This document shows, piece after piece, positions 1 through 8,971 of a stretch of DNA of 64,000 nucleotides. Positions within the stretch are counted from its first letter, which is position 1, and the number at the start of each line of letters is the position of its first letter. Origin of the DNA: Gammaproteobacteria bacterium (GTDB lineage Bacteria > Pseudomonadota > Gammaproteobacteria > Xanthomonadales > Rhodanobacteraceae); contig JAJPHQ010000037.1 of assembly GCA_021325195.1 (NCBI GenBank), forward strand, positions 1 through 64,000, in the 5' to 3' direction. The position numbers were made by a program, and so were the translations under genes. The notes under the pieces are model-generated. The model made no database searches. It saw only the letters and a list, made by a program, of their open reading frames with translations, and was not told the DNA's origin.

Positions 1-16
1 AGTCGAATCTCCGGAA

Positions 17-34
17 GCGGCCCTCCCTGGCCGC
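17..34 (-). terminator. Possible terminator hairpin after cysS
   Basis: A perfect 6-bp inverted repeat (GCGGCC / GGCCGC, 6-nt loop) lies about 20 nt beyond the cysS stop. There is no T-run on the cysS side, so this is only a weak candidate for transcription termination. Confidence 0.3.
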
Positions 35-54
35 ACTTTTCAACAAGCGCGGTT

Positions 55-1443
55 CTATCCGGCTTGCCGGGTTGCCACTCTCCAGCGCGTGCCCTGCGGG
101 CCGTCCTCGATCGCGACGCCCATCGCCGCCAGTTCCTCGCGGATTGCGTCGGCGCGCGCGAAGTCGCGCGCGGCGCGCGCGGCGCGGCGTGCCTCGATCA
201 GGCTTTCGACCTTCGCGCTGTCGATGTCCGCGCCTGCGCGTTGCCGGAACCATGCTTCCGGGTCCTGCTGCAGCAGGCCGAGCCATCTGCCGCAGGCCAG
301 CAGCGCGCCCTTGGCATTGCGTTGCGCCTCCGGCGAAACGGCACGGCGCGCTTCGTCGGCCCGCCGTGCCAGCGCGGCGAAGGCTTCGGGGGTGTTCAAG
401 TCATCGCACAGTGCGGCTTCGACCTCGTTTGCGGCATCGCCGAACGCCGGATCGACGCCCGCGAGATCGCGCAGCACGCCGTACCAGCCGTCCAGCGTGG
501 CGCGCGCCTGCTTCAGCGCCGCGTCGGACCAGTCCAGCGGCTGGCGGTAGTGCGCCTTCAGCAGCAGGAAACGCAGCACTTCCGGCGGATGCTTCTGCAG
601 CAGTTCGTGCAACTGCAGGACATTGCCCAGCGACTTCGACATCTTGCGGCCTTCGAAGGTGAGCATGCCGTTGTGCAGCCAGAAGCGCGCGAACGTCTTG
701 CCGCCGTGCGCGCAGGTGGATTGCGCGATCTCGTTCTCGTGGTGCGGACACACCAGATCCACGCCGCCCGCGTGGATGTCGATGGTGTCGCCCAGGTGCG
801 CCGCGGCCATCGCCGAGCATTCGATGTGCCAGCCGGGGCGGCCGCGTCCCCAGGGGCTGTCCCATCCCGGCAGTTCCGGCGTGGAAGGTTTCCAGAGCAC
901 GAAGTCGGCGGGGTTTTTCTTGTACGGCGCCACTTCCACGCGCGCGCCGGCGAGCAGCTCGCCGGTCGAACGTCCCGACAGCCTGCCGTAGTCGGGGAAG
1001 CTGGCCACGTTGAACAGCACATGGCCTTCCGCGGCATAGGCATGACCACTCGCGATCAGCGCCTCGCACATTGCGATGATTTCGCCGATGTGCGCGGTGG
1101 CCGCCGGTTCGACATCGGGCGCATCGGCGCCCAGTTTCGCCATGTCTTCGCGGAAGGCGGCGGCGTAACGATCGGTGACCGCAGCGATCGGCACGCCGGC
1201 CGCGACCGCCGCGGCGTTGATCTTGTCGTCCACGTCGGTGATGTTGCGGGCGTAGATCACCTGCGGGTAACGCCGCCGGAGCAGCCGCGCCAGCAGGCCG
1301 AACACCACGTAGGGCCGGGCGTTGCCGATGTGGACGTAGTGATAGACCGTCGGCCCGCACACGTACATGGTCACCCGCCCGGGATCGAGCGGCGCGAACG
1401 GCTCGACCCGGCGGGTCAGCGAGTTGTACAGGCGCAGGGACAT
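55..1443 (-). CDS. cysS: Cysteinyl-tRNA synthetase
   Basis: Class I aminoacyl-tRNA synthetase that charges tRNA-Cys in the cytoplasm. The 462-residue product has the usual length for the family. Seen in it are the zinc-site Cys29 in CGPTVY, the HIGN form of the HIGH motif at about residue 38, the GWHIECS and HHENEIAQS segments that supply further zinc ligands, and KMSKS near residue 268. The reading frame stays open upstream, but homology to the family begins at MSLRLYNS, so the start is the ATG at 1443 rather than one near 1638. It is divergent from the glycine-zipper gene and stands alone on its strand. Confidence 0.97.
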   Translation of the reverse strand: MSLRLYNSLTRRVEPFAPLDPGRVTMYVCGPTVYHYVHIGNARPYVVFGLLARLLRRRYPQVIYARNITDVDDKINAAAVAAGVPIAAVTDRYAAAFREDMAKLGADAPDVEPAATAHIGEIIAMCEALIASGHAYAAEGHVLFNVASFPDYGRLSGRSTGELLAGARVEVAPYKKNPADFVLWKPSTPELPGWDSPWGRGRPGWHIECSAMAAAHLGDTIDIHAGGVDLVCPHHENEIAQSTCAHGGKTFARFWLHNGMLTFEGRKMSKSLGNVLQLHELLQKHPPEVLRFLLLKAHYRQPLDWSDAALKQARATLDGWYGVLRDLAGVDPAFGDAANEVEAALCDDLNTPEAFAALARRADEARRAVSPEAQRNAKGALLACGRWLGLLQQDPEAWFRQRAGADIDSAKVESLIEARRAARAARDFARADAIREELAAMGVAIEDGPQGTRWRVATRQAG

Positions 1444-1591
1444 CGGGGATGGGCCGGTGCGGGAACCGTCTGAAAGTTTCGGGATTTTATCAGTTTGCGG
1501 CGGCTTCCTTACGCGCCGATTCAGCCTGTCTCTGCTGGAATGGCGCCATCCATCGGGGCGGCGGCAGGTTTCCGCCGGTTCGGAGCGTGCC

Positions 1592-2125
1592 ATGTTGAAA
1601 TCGCTGATGTTCCCCCTGCTGATGGGCATCGCCGCCACCGCGGCGGCCCAGGCTTACCCGCCGCCGCCTCCGCCTCCGGACAACGGCGGCAACGTCCACT
1701 ACGGCTGGGCGGACGTGCTGCGCGTGGACCCGGTGTACGCCACGGTGGCCGGTCCGCCTCCGCAGCAGTGCTACCAGCAGCAGGTCGTGACGCAGGACCA
1801 TGATCACACGGGCGGCACCGTGCTGGGCGCGATCGTGGGCGGCGTGCTGGGCCACACCATCGGCAAGGGCGACGGACGCACCGCCGCAACCGTGGCCGGC
1901 GCGGTGGCCGGCGGCGCGATCGGCAATCGCGTGTCGGCGGCCAACGACCGCACCTACGTCGATCCGCAGACCGTGTGCCATCCGGTGGACAATTACGCGC
2001 CGCAGCAGCGCATCGTCGCCTACGATGTCGAATACCGCTATCGCGGCGACGTGTACGTTTCGCGGCTGGGTTTCGATCCCGGCGAACGGCTGCGCGTCAG
2101 GATCAGCGTGGCGCCCGCCGAATGA
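1592..2125 (+). CDS. Glycine-zipper 2TM domain protein, exported
   Basis: Product of 177 residues with an N-terminal signal-like segment ([21 protein letters not shown]), then a proline-rich stretch. About residues 73-110 form a glycine-zipper hairpin with repeated GxxxG spacing ([13 protein letters not shown] and [12 protein letters not shown]). Such domains occur in outer-membrane lipoproteins and 17-kDa surface antigen-like proteins, but no lipobox cysteine is seen here. The C-terminal part is probably a small beta domain of periplasmic location. GGAGCG precedes the ATG at 1592. The function is unknown; a role in envelope integrity is inferred from the family only. Confidence 0.8.
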   Translation: MLKSLMFPLLMGIAATAAAQAYPPPPPPPDNGGNVHYGWADVLRVDPVYATVAGPPPQQCYQQQVVTQDHDHTGGTVLGAIVGGVLGHTIGKGDGRTAATVAGAVAGGAIGNRVSAANDRTYVDPQTVCHPVDNYAPQQRIVAYDVEYRYRGDVYVSRLGFDPGERLRVRISVAPAE

Positions 2126-2320
2126 CGGTTGCGCGGCTGCCGTGTTCCATGCGAGGATGCGCACCGATTCGCGAGCCCGTGACATGACGACGTTCCGCGC
2201 CGAATTCCCCATGGTCCTGACCTGCGCCCGGATGGCCGCAGGGATGACCTCGCGCGCGCGCCGACCGGAAATCCGACATTCCGCCGGGTAGGCAGTCGCG
2301 CGCATTCGTTTGATTCGACG

Positions 2321-2348
2321 AAAAACCCGGCCGGTGTGCCGGGTTTTT
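2321..2348 (+). terminator. Rho-independent terminator
   Basis: Perfect 11-bp stem (AAAAACCCGGC / GCCGGGTTTTT) with a 6-nt loop and a run of five T directly in the 3' arm. Because the 5' arm begins with five A it could also work in the opposite direction. It separates the glycine-zipper gene from the arginine operon. Confidence 0.85.
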
Positions 2349-2428
2349 GTTTTTCGTTTCTTGCATCGACCGCCACAGCCAGGGAATGGCCGGGATCCGG
2401 TTTCAGGGATGGGAAAGCAGGCAGCCCC

Positions 2429-3502
2429 ATGACGCTTCGACATTTCATCACCACCCAGGACTGGAGCCGCGCCGAGATCGACGCGCTGCTGGAACAAGCC
2501 GCCGCCTTCAAGCGCGACACGATGCGCGCTCCTGCGCAGAAAGCCGTCATCCCTGGCGGCACTTTTCGACAGGACGCGCCACTCGTCGGCAAAACCATCG
2601 CGCTGCTGTTCTTCAACCCCTCGATGCGCACCCGCACCAGTTTCGAACTGGGCGCATTCCAGTTGGGTGGCCACGCCATCGTGTTGTCGCCCGGCAAGGA
2701 TGCGTGGCCGATCGAGTTCGAGCCCGGCGCGGTGATGGACGGCGAGGCCGAGGAGCACGTGGCGGAAGTCGCACGGGTGCTGTCGCGCTACGTCGATCTG
2801 ATCGCGGTGCGCGCGTTCCCGAAGTTCAAGGACTGGTCGGTCGACCGCGAGGACCGCGTGATCAAGGCGTTCGCGCGCTACGCCACGGTGCCGGTGATCA
2901 ACATGGAAACCATCACGCACCCCTGCCAGGAACTTGCGCACGCGCTGGCGCTGCGCGAACACCTCGGTGAGTTGCGCGGAAAGAAATACGTGCTGACCTG
3001 GACGTACCACCCGAAACCGCTCAACACCGCGGTCGCCAATTCCGCGTTGCTGATCGCGACGAAGATGGGCATGGACGTCACGCTGTTGTGCCCGACGCCC
3101 GACTACGTGCTGGACGAGCGCTACATGGCTTTCGGTGAAGCGAACGCCCGCGAAAACGGTGGTTCGCTACGGGTGACCCACGACATCGGGGACGCCTACC
3201 GCGGCGCCGACGCGGTGTACGCGAAAAGCTGGGGCGCGCTGCCGTATTTCGGGCACTGGGATGAAGAGAAACCCATCCGCGATGTGCATCGGCACTTCAT
3301 CGTGGACGAAGCCAAGATGGCGTTGACGAACCATGCGGTGTTCAGCCATTGCCTGCCGCTGCGCCGCAACGTCAAGGCCACCGACGCGGTGATGGATGCG
3401 CCGTACTGCATCGCGATCGACGAGGCCGAGAACCGCCTGCACGTGCAGAAGGCGGTGATGGCGACGTTGGCTGCACAAACCGCTGCGGAGAAACCAGCGT
3501 GA
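2429..3502 (+). CDS. argF': N-acetylornithine carbamoyltransferase
   Basis: Transfers the carbamoyl group to N-acetylornithine, giving N-acetylcitrulline, in the xanthomonad version of arginine synthesis. The N-terminus resembles Xanthomonas AOTCase (HFITTQDWSRAEIDALL). The carbamoyl-phosphate motif SMRTRTS, the acetylornithine-type GKDAWPIEF loop, HPCQ and HCLPLRRNVKATD are all present. The product is 357 residues, about 18 longer than the Xanthomonas enzyme; the extra residues lie near residues 31-50 before the first core strand. First gene of the arg operon, starting 80 nt after the terminator. Its stop overlaps the next start (GTGA). Confidence 0.95.
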   Translation: MTLRHFITTQDWSRAEIDALLEQAAAFKRDTMRAPAQKAVIPGGTFRQDAPLVGKTIALLFFNPSMRTRTSFELGAFQLGGHAIVLSPGKDAWPIEFEPGAVMDGEAEEHVAEVARVLSRYVDLIAVRAFPKFKDWSVDREDRVIKAFARYATVPVINMETITHPCQELAHALALREHLGELRGKKYVLTWTYHPKPLNTAVANSALLIATKMGMDVTLLCPTPDYVLDERYMAFGEANARENGGSLRVTHDIGDAYRGADAVYAKSWGALPYFGHWDEEKPIRDVHRHFIVDEAKMALTNHAVFSHCLPLRRNVKATDAVMDAPYCIAIDEAENRLHVQKAVMATLAAQTAAEKPA

Positions 3503-4005
3503 CGGGCCATCAACATCACTACCAGGTCGACGTGGAATGGATGGGCAATCGCGGGACCGGCACGGATGGGTATCGCAACTACGGCCGCGAGCACGTGATC
3601 CGGATCGACGGCAAGCCCGACATCATGGGGTCGTCCGATCCGGCGTTTCGCGGTGACGCGACGAAGCACAATCCCGAGGAGATGCTGGTGGCCGCGCTGT
3701 CCACCTGTCACATGCTGGCCTATCTGCACGTCGCCACGCTCGCGGGCGTGGTGGTGACGGCTTACACCGACGCCGCGGAAGGCACGATGGCAACGCAAGG
3801 CAAAGGCGGTCACTTCACCGAAGTGGTGTTGCGTCCGGTGGTGACGATCTCGTCCGGGAGCGACCCCGCCAAGGCTCAAGCGGCGCACGACGACGCACAC
3901 CACGCCTGTTTTATCGCCGCGTCCGTCAATTTTCCGGTGCGTTGCGAACCGCGCGTCGTGGTTGAGAAGCCGGGACTTGGGACTCGGGACCCGGGACTCG
4001 GTTGA
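3499..4005 (+). CDS. OsmC family protein
   Basis: Small thiol-dependent hydroperoxide reductase-like protein of the OsmC/Ohr superfamily, 168 residues from a GTG that overlaps the argF' stop. The two reactive cysteines of the family are visible, in STCHMLAYLH and in HHACFIAASVNFPV. Translational coupling puts it inside the arginine operon, although no enzymatic link to arginine is known to me. The last ten or so residues (GLGTRDPGLG) are encoded by a tandem GGGACTC heptad repeat and are probably not part of the original protein. Substrate unknown. Confidence 0.88.
   Translation: MTGHQHHYQVDVEWMGNRGTGTDGYRNYGREHVIRIDGKPDIMGSSDPAFRGDATKHNPEEMLVAALSTCHMLAYLHVATLAGVVVTAYTDAAEGTMATQGKGGHFTEVVLRPVVTISSGSDPAKAQAAHDDAHHACFIAASVNFPVRCEPRVVVEKPGLGTRDPGLG
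3972..4001 (+). repeat. GGGACTC heptad array
   Basis: Four tandem heptads (GGGACTT, GGGACTC, GGGACCC, GGGACTC) followed by GG, lying in frame at the very end of the OsmC gene. The same heptads flank the 98-bp repeat copies in argG, argE and lpxB, and a matching array lies at 41120-41149. Confidence 0.85.
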
Positions 4006-4059
4006 AGCCAAGCCGCGCCGGCAACGTTCTCCATGACCATCAATTGCCCAGGAAACCAC

Positions 4060-5373
4060 ATGTCATCACAAGCTGCTTCCGCGGGTCCCGAGTCCCGAGA
4101 AACTCGCCGCTCCTGCGGCTCGCCCTCCGGGCCGGCTTCGCCGTTCGCTTCGGCATCCTGCCTTCGCAGTTCGAGTCCCGCAAGCAAGGACATCGTGCTT
4201 GCTTTCAGCGGTGGTCTCGACACCAGCTTCTGCGTGCCGTATTTGCAGGAACGCGGCTGGCGCGTGCATACCGTGTTCGCCGACACCGGCGGCGTGGGCG
4301 CGGAAGAGCGCGCGTACATCGAATCGCGTGCACATGAACTTGGTGTCGCCTCGCACATCACCGTCGATGGCGGTCCCGCGCTGTGGGAGCACTTCGTCAG
4401 GCCGTTCGTGTGGGCGGGCGAGGGTTACCAGGGCCAGTATCCGCTGCTGGTTTCGGATCGTTACCTGATCGTGGAAGCGGCGATCAAGCGCGCGGCCGAA
4501 CTCGGCACCCGCGCGATCGCGCACGGCTGCACCGGCATGGGCAACGACCAGGTGCGGTTCGACCTCGCGGTGAAGGCGCTGGGCGATTACGAGATCGTCG
4601 CGCCGATCCGCGAGATCCAGAAGGAACACACCGCGGTGCGCGCATACGAGCAGGAATACCTGAAGCAGCGCGGCTTCGAGGTGCGCGCCAAACAGCAGGC
4701 CTACACCATCAACGAAAACCTGCTGGGCGTCACGCTGTCGGGCGGCGAGATCGACCGCTGGGAGGCGCCGGGCGAAGGCGCACGCGGCTGGTGCCGGCCC
4801 CGTTCCGAATGGCCGTCCGAACCCCTGCGGGTGAAGGTCGGATTCGTCGGTGGCGAGGCGAAAACGCTGGATAGCGAGCGCGTCGCGGGCCACATGCTGC
4901 TGGCTAGGCTGAATCACCAGTTCGCGCAGTACGGTGTGGGCCGCGGCAGCTACACCGGCGACACCACCATCGGACTGAAGGGCCGGATCGTGTACGAAGC
5001 GCCGGGGCTGGTCGCGCTGCTGACCGCACATCGGGCGCTGGAAGAAGCGGTGCTGAGCAAGCAGCAGAACCGCTTCAAGCCCGAGGTCGCGCGCAAGTGG
5101 GTGGAGCTGGTGTACGAGGGCTTTTTCCACGATCCGCTGAAGACCGATCTGGAGGCGTTCCTCGCGTCCAGCCAGCGTTGCGTCAATGGCGAGGTGACCC
5201 TGGAAACCTGCGGCGGCCGCGTCGATGCGGTGGCCGTCACGTCGAAACACATCCTCAGCGCCAGGGGCGCGACCTACGCCCAGACCGCCGACTGGGGCGT
5301 GGCCGAGGCCGAGGGTTTCATCAAGCTGTACGGGATGAGTTCGACGCTGTGGGCCGAGGTCAACCGCAAATGA
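4060..5373 (+). CDS. argG: Argininosuccinate synthase with repeat-derived N-terminal extension
   Basis: ATP-dependent joining of citrulline and aspartate in arginine synthesis. The ATP-pyrophosphatase P-loop SGGLDTS is at about residues 49-55, and the family blocks [29 protein letters not shown] and SGGEIDRWE are present. The sequence closely resembles Xanthomonas ArgG, which begins MSKDIV. Here the ATG at 4060 (AGGAAA 6 nt upstream) is followed by about 40 extra residues before SKDIV, encoded by the 98-bp repeat. An upstream in-frame ATG at 4033 lacks an SD. Product 437 residues. The stop overlaps the argE start. Confidence 0.95.
   Translation: MSSQAASAGPESRETRRSCGSPSGPASPFASASCLRSSSPASKDIVLAFSGGLDTSFCVPYLQERGWRVHTVFADTGGVGAEERAYIESRAHELGVASHITVDGGPALWEHFVRPFVWAGEGYQGQYPLLVSDRYLIVEAAIKRAAELGTRAIAHGCTGMGNDQVRFDLAVKALGDYEIVAPIREIQKEHTAVRAYEQEYLKQRGFEVRAKQQAYTINENLLGVTLSGGEIDRWEAPGEGARGWCRPRSEWPSEPLRVKVGFVGGEAKTLDSERVAGHMLLARLNHQFAQYGVGRGSYTGDTTIGLKGRIVYEAPGLVALLTAHRALEEAVLSKQQNRFKPEVARKWVELVYEGFFHDPLKTDLEAFLASSQRCVNGEVTLETCGGRVDAVAVTSKHILSARGATYAQTADWGVAEAEGFIKLYGMSSTLWAEVNRK
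4083..4180 (+). repeat. 98-bp structured repeat, copy A (in argG)
   Basis: Begins with GGGTCCC GAGTCCC and ends with GAGTCCCG. Between these heptads lies a chain of short hairpins with tight loops, such as GCCGC-TCCT-GCGGC and CGGC-TTCG-CCG. It is nearly identical to the copies at 5376-5473 (inverted) and 41240-41337. It is open in the argG frame and encodes the N-terminal extension. Confidence 0.9.
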
Positions 5374-6695
5374 AGCGGGACTCGGACTGCGAAGGCAGGA
5401 TGCCGAAGCGAACGGCGAAGTCGGCCCGGAGGGCGGGCCGCAGGAGCGGCGAGTTTCTCGGGACCCGGGACCCGGCATTGCTCGAGGCGACACTGGTCCA
5501 TTTGCGTGCGCTGGTCGGGTTCGACACGCGCAATCCGCCGCGCGCGATCGGCACGGGCGGCATCTTCGATTACCTGCGGGCGCAGTTGCCGGGCTTCCAC
5601 GTGCGCGTGACCGACCATGGCGCAGGCGCGGTGTCGTTGTTCGCCGTGCGGGGAAAACCGAAGCTGCTGTTCAACGTGCACCTCGACACCGTGCCGGACT
5701 CGCCGCAGTGGAGTGCCAGCCCGTTCGAACTGCGCGTGACCACGGATCGCGCGATCGGTTTGGGCGCCTGCGACATCAAGGGCGCGGCGGCCGGCTTGCT
5801 GGCGGTGGCCAACGCATCGAGCGGCGACATGGCGTTGCTGTTCACTTCAGACGAGGAAGGCGCCGATCCGCGCTGTGTTCGCACGTTTTTGGATGCTTTT
5901 CTCCCTCTCCCTTCGGGAGAGGGTCGGGGTGAGGGTACGCGCGGAGCGGAGCATTTCCGCAATGCCGAACCCTCACCCCAGCGCTGCGCGCTCGGCGCTA
6001 CGCACCGCCTCTCCCGGGGGGAGAGGGGCTTTCAAGCCGTCATCGTCGCCGAACCCACCCGCTGTCGGGCGGTGCTCGCGCATCGCGGCATCCAGTCGGT
6101 GCGCGTGCGTTTCGAAGGCCGCGCGGGACATGCATCGGGCGAGCAGAAGCCGTCCGACAACGCCCTGCATCAGGCCGTGCGCTGGAGCACCGCCGCGCTG
6201 GATTTCGCCGAGTCGCAGTCCAAGGAGAGCTTCGGCGGATTGCACGGCCTGCGCTTCAACATCGGCCGCATCGAGGGCGGCATCAAGGCCAACATGATCG
6301 CGCCGGAGGCGGAACTGCGTTTCGGGATCCGGCCGCTGCCGTCCATGGACATGGACGGATTGCTGGAACGTTTCCGCACCCTGGTGGAGCCCGCGCCCGC
6401 GGCGTTCGAGGAAACGTTTCGCGGTTCACCGCTGCCTGCCGACGCGGCCCGCGCGGAATTGCACAGACGCGATGCGCACGGGCTTGCGGAGGGGCTGGGG
6501 ATCCCTGTCGGCGACGCGGTCGATTTCTGGACCGAGGCCGCACTGTTCTCGCAAGCCGGATACACCACGTTCGTGTACGGTCCGGGTGACATCGCGCAGG
6601 CGCACGGCGCGGACGAATGGGTCGAGCTTGCGCAGTTGCATCGCTACACGGCATCGGTTTTGCGGATCGTCGGGGGCGGCCTGCATGAACGCTGA
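5370..6695 (+). CDS. argE: Acetylornithine/acetylcitrulline deacetylase, M20 family, with two repeat-derived insertions
   Basis: Zinc-dependent M20 peptidase-fold deacetylase; in the acetylated-intermediate pathway it probably releases citrulline from N-acetylcitrulline. Metal-site motifs are VHLDT near residue 103, [11 protein letters not shown] near 134 and DEEG with the catalytic glutamate near 160. The dimerisation domain starts around GRAGHASG. The ATG at 5370 overlaps the argG stop. The first 34 or so residues come from repeat copy B, and family homology starts only at [22 protein letters not shown] second insert of about 43 residues (near residues 178-220) comes from a palindromic element. 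The product is 441 residues, longer than expected for this family. Confidence 0.9.
   Translation: MKRDSDCEGRMPKRTAKSARRAGRRSGEFLGTRDPALLEATLVHLRALVGFDTRNPPRAIGTGGIFDYLRAQLPGFHVRVTDHGAGAVSLFAVRGKPKLLFNVHLDTVPDSPQWSASPFELRVTTDRAIGLGACDIKGAAAGLLAVANASSGDMALLFTSDEEGADPRCVRTFLDAFLPLPSGEGRGEGTRGAEHFRNAEPSPQRCALGATHRLSRGERGFQAVIVAEPTRCRAVLAHRGIQSVRVRFEGRAGHASGEQKPSDNALHQAVRWSTAALDFAESQSKESFGGLHGLRFNIGRIEGGIKANMIAPEAELRFGIRPLPSMDMDGLLERFRTLVEPAPAAFEETFRGSPLPADAARAELHRRDAHGLAEGLGIPVGDAVDFWTEAALFSQAGYTTFVYGPGDIAQAHGADEWVELAQLHRYTASVLRIVGGGLHER
5376..5473 (-). repeat. 98-bp structured repeat, copy B (at start of argE)
   Basis: Inverted relative to copy A and about 4 mismatches from it. It starts one codon into argE and carries two GGGACCC heptads at its argE-interior end. 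The insert supplies the N-terminus of ArgE, including alternative ATG codons, without introducing a stop. Confidence 0.9.
5901..6028 (+). repeat. 128-bp palindromic element inside argE
   Basis: Each end carries its own hairpin: a perfect 9-bp one, CCCTCTCCC-TTC-GGGAGAGGG, at 5903-5923, and CCTCTCCC-GGG-GGGAGAGG at the other end. An internal 11-bp perfect inverted repeat (GGGGTGAGGGT 5926-5936 with ACCCTCACCCC 5969-5979) pairs the halves. It resembles the dispersed CCCTCTCCC intergenic palindromes common in proteobacteria but lies in frame within the coding sequence. A half copy lies at 54348-54370. Confidence 0.88.
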
Positions 6696-8015
6696 AATCG
6701 ACACGCGCAAGACCATCGTGCGGTTGCTGTCGGCGATGGGCAGCGCGCGCGAAATCCAGCAGTACCTGAAGCGCTTTTCGCAACTGGATGCGCGGCGTTT
6801 CGCCGTCGTCAAGGTGGCGGCGCGGTGCTGCGCGACGATTTGACCGAACTGGCCTCGTCGCTGACCTTCCTGCAGCGCGTGGGCCTGACCCCGATCGTGG
6901 TGCACGGCGCCGGTCCGCAGCTCGACAAGGAACTGGAAGCCGCGGGGATCGAAAAAAGGACCGTCAACGGCCTGCGCGTGACGCCGCCTCAGGCGCTGGG
7001 CATCGTGCGTCGCGTGTTTCACCAGCAGAACCTCGCGCTGGTCGATGCGCTGCACGCGATGGACACGCGCGCGACGTCGGTCGTTTCCGGCGTTTTCACC
7101 GCGAGCTTTCTGGATCGGGAGAACTGCGGGCTGGTCGGCAGGATCGAACGCATCGAGCTCGCGCCCATCGACGCCAGCCTGCGCGCGGGCTCGATTCCGG
7201 TGATCGCCAGCCTCGGCGAAACCGAGGAAGGCCAGATCCTCAACATCAACGCCGATTTTGCGGCCAACGAGCTGGTGAGGGTGCTGCAACCTTACAAGAT
7301 CGTGTACCTGACCGGCACCGGCGGCCTGCTGGACGGCGAGGGCAAGGTGATCGACTCGATCAATCTTTCCACCGAATACGAGCCGTTGATGGCGCAGCCG
7401 TGGGTCACGGGCGGCATGCGCCTGAAGCTGGAACAGATCGCGGACCTCCTGCGCGACCTGCCGCCGACCTCGTCGGTGTCGATCACGCGGCCCGCGGAAC
7501 TGGCGCGCGAGCTGTTCACCCACAAGGGTTCCGGCACGCTGGTACGGCGCGGCGAGAAGGTGCTGCGCTTCGAATCGTGGGACGGCGTGGATCGCGAGCG
7601 TTTGCGCGCGTTGATCGAATCGGGCTTCGCACCGCGCCGGCTGGTGGCGGACTATTTCGAGCGGACGCGGCCGCACCGTATTTACGTCAGCGAGAATTAC
7701 CGCGCGGCGATGATCCTGACGCTGGAGGACGGCCTGCCGTACCTCGACAAGTTCGCGGTGCTGGACGAGGCGCAGGGCGAGGGCCTGGGCCGCGCGGTGT
7801 GGCAGGTGATGCGCGCCGAAACCCCGCGGATGTTCTGGCGTTCGCGCCACGGCAATCGCGTGAACGCGTTCTACCACGAGCAATCCGACGGCTGTTTCAA
7901 GCTGGATGGTTTCAGGGTGTTCTGGTACGGACTGGATGGCGATTTCGCGCTGATCGCGCGATGTGTCGAGCACTGCGCGCAACGGGCGCCGACACTGGTG
8001 GCTGCAGATGGATAA
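6685..8015 (+). CDS. argB: Fused acetylglutamate kinase / N-acetylglutamate synthase, frameshifted near the 5' end
   Basis: Bifunctional enzyme of the Xanthomonas NAGS-K type: an N-terminal amino-acid kinase domain ([27 protein letters not shown]) and a C-terminal GNAT-like domain ([32 protein letters not shown]). The first part reads from the ATG at 6685 ([21 protein letters not shown]) to RFAVVKV. One base is missing in the G-run at about 6814-6820, so the expected [10 protein letters not shown] reads VAARCCATI and stops at 6843. The rest continues in another frame from 6825 to 8015. The start overlaps argE and the stop overlaps argC. Either a sequencing indel or a recent null mutation. Confidence 0.85.
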
Positions 8016-8958
8016 GCGAACGATTGGCATCGTCGGCGCACGCGGCCACACGGGGGCCGAGCTGATCCGGCTGATCGCCGCGCATCCCGCGCTGGAACTC
8101 GCCTTCGTGTCCTCGCGCGAGCTCGACGGCCAGCGCGTCGCCGCGCACAACGATGCGTATCACGGCGAACTGCGTTACGAGAACCTCGACCCCGCAGCCG
8201 TGGCCGCGAAGCGTGCGGACATCGTGATCCTGGCGCTCCCCAACGGGAAGGCTGCGCCCTTCGTGTCGGCCATCGATGCGGTCGCGCCTGACGCGCTGGT
8301 GGTCGATCTTTCCGCCGATCACCGTTTCGACGACAACTGGTACTACGGCCTGCCGGAACTGACGCGTGACAATTGGCGCGACGAGCGCCGGATCAGCAAC
8401 CCCGGCTGCTATGCCACCGCGATCGAATTGTCCGTCGCGCCGCTCAAGGATCTGCTGGCCGCGCCGCCGGTGTGTTTCGGCGTATCCGGATACTCCGGCG
8501 CGGGCACCACGCCATCGGACAGGAACGATCCGGAAAAGCTGCGCGACAACCTGATGCCCTACGCGCTGACCGGTCACCTGCACGAAAAGGAAGCGTCGTT
8601 CCATCTGGGCGTGCCGGTGGAGTTCATGCCACACGTCGCGCCGCATTTCCGCGGACTCACCGTCACCACCAACCTGTATCTTTCGCGTGCGTTGAAACGC
8701 GATGAGACGATTGCGCATTTCCGCGACGCCTACGATGGCGAGAAACTGGTTCGCATCGTGGACGACCCGCCATGGGTGAGCCGCATCGCGGGGCGGCACC
8801 ATGCCGAGATCGGCGGTTTCGCGATGTCGGCCGACGGCAAACGCGTGGTGATCGTCGCCACGCTGGACAATCTGCTGAAAGGTGCGGCCACGCAGGCGAT
8901 GCAGAACATCAATCGCGCGATCGGCGTGGACGAATGCACGGCGATTCCGCCGGATTGA
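8008..8958 (+). CDS. argC: N-acetyl-gamma-glutamyl-phosphate reductase
   Basis: NADPH-dependent reduction of acetylglutamyl phosphate, the step after acetylglutamate kinase. The N-terminal Rossmann motif is [13 protein letters not shown], the catalytic cysteine is in SNPGCYATA near residue 133, and the family block [14 protein letters not shown] follows. At 316 residues it has the length of the xanthomonad form. The start ATG at 8008 lies inside the end of argB (8-nt overlap), indicating coupled translation. The GTG/ATG codons further upstream do not match the family. Confidence 0.96.
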   Translation: MDKRTIGIVGARGHTGAELIRLIAAHPALELAFVSSRELDGQRVAAHNDAYHGELRYENLDPAAVAAKRADIVILALPNGKAAPFVSAIDAVAPDALVVDLSADHRFDDNWYYGLPELTRDNWRDERRISNPGCYATAIELSVAPLKDLLAAPPVCFGVSGYSGAGTTPSDRNDPEKLRDNLMPYALTGHLHEKEASFHLGVPVEFMPHVAPHFRGLTVTTNLYLSRALKRDETIAHFRDAYDGEKLVRIVDDPPWVSRIAGRHHAEIGGFAMSADGKRVVIVATLDNLLKGAATQAMQNINRAIGVDECTAIPPD

Positions 8959-8971
8959 AGGGCAACGAACC

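Noticed and set aside
1490-3010. 506-codon frame on the minus strand across the glycine-zipper gene and argF'
   Set aside because: Covers a clear terminator and two well-supported plus-strand genes; no domain seen.
3972-4001. GGGACTC arrays as a CRISPR or minisatellite locus
   Set aside because: Only four 7-nt units with no spacers; identical heptads flank the 98-bp repeat, so they belong to that element.
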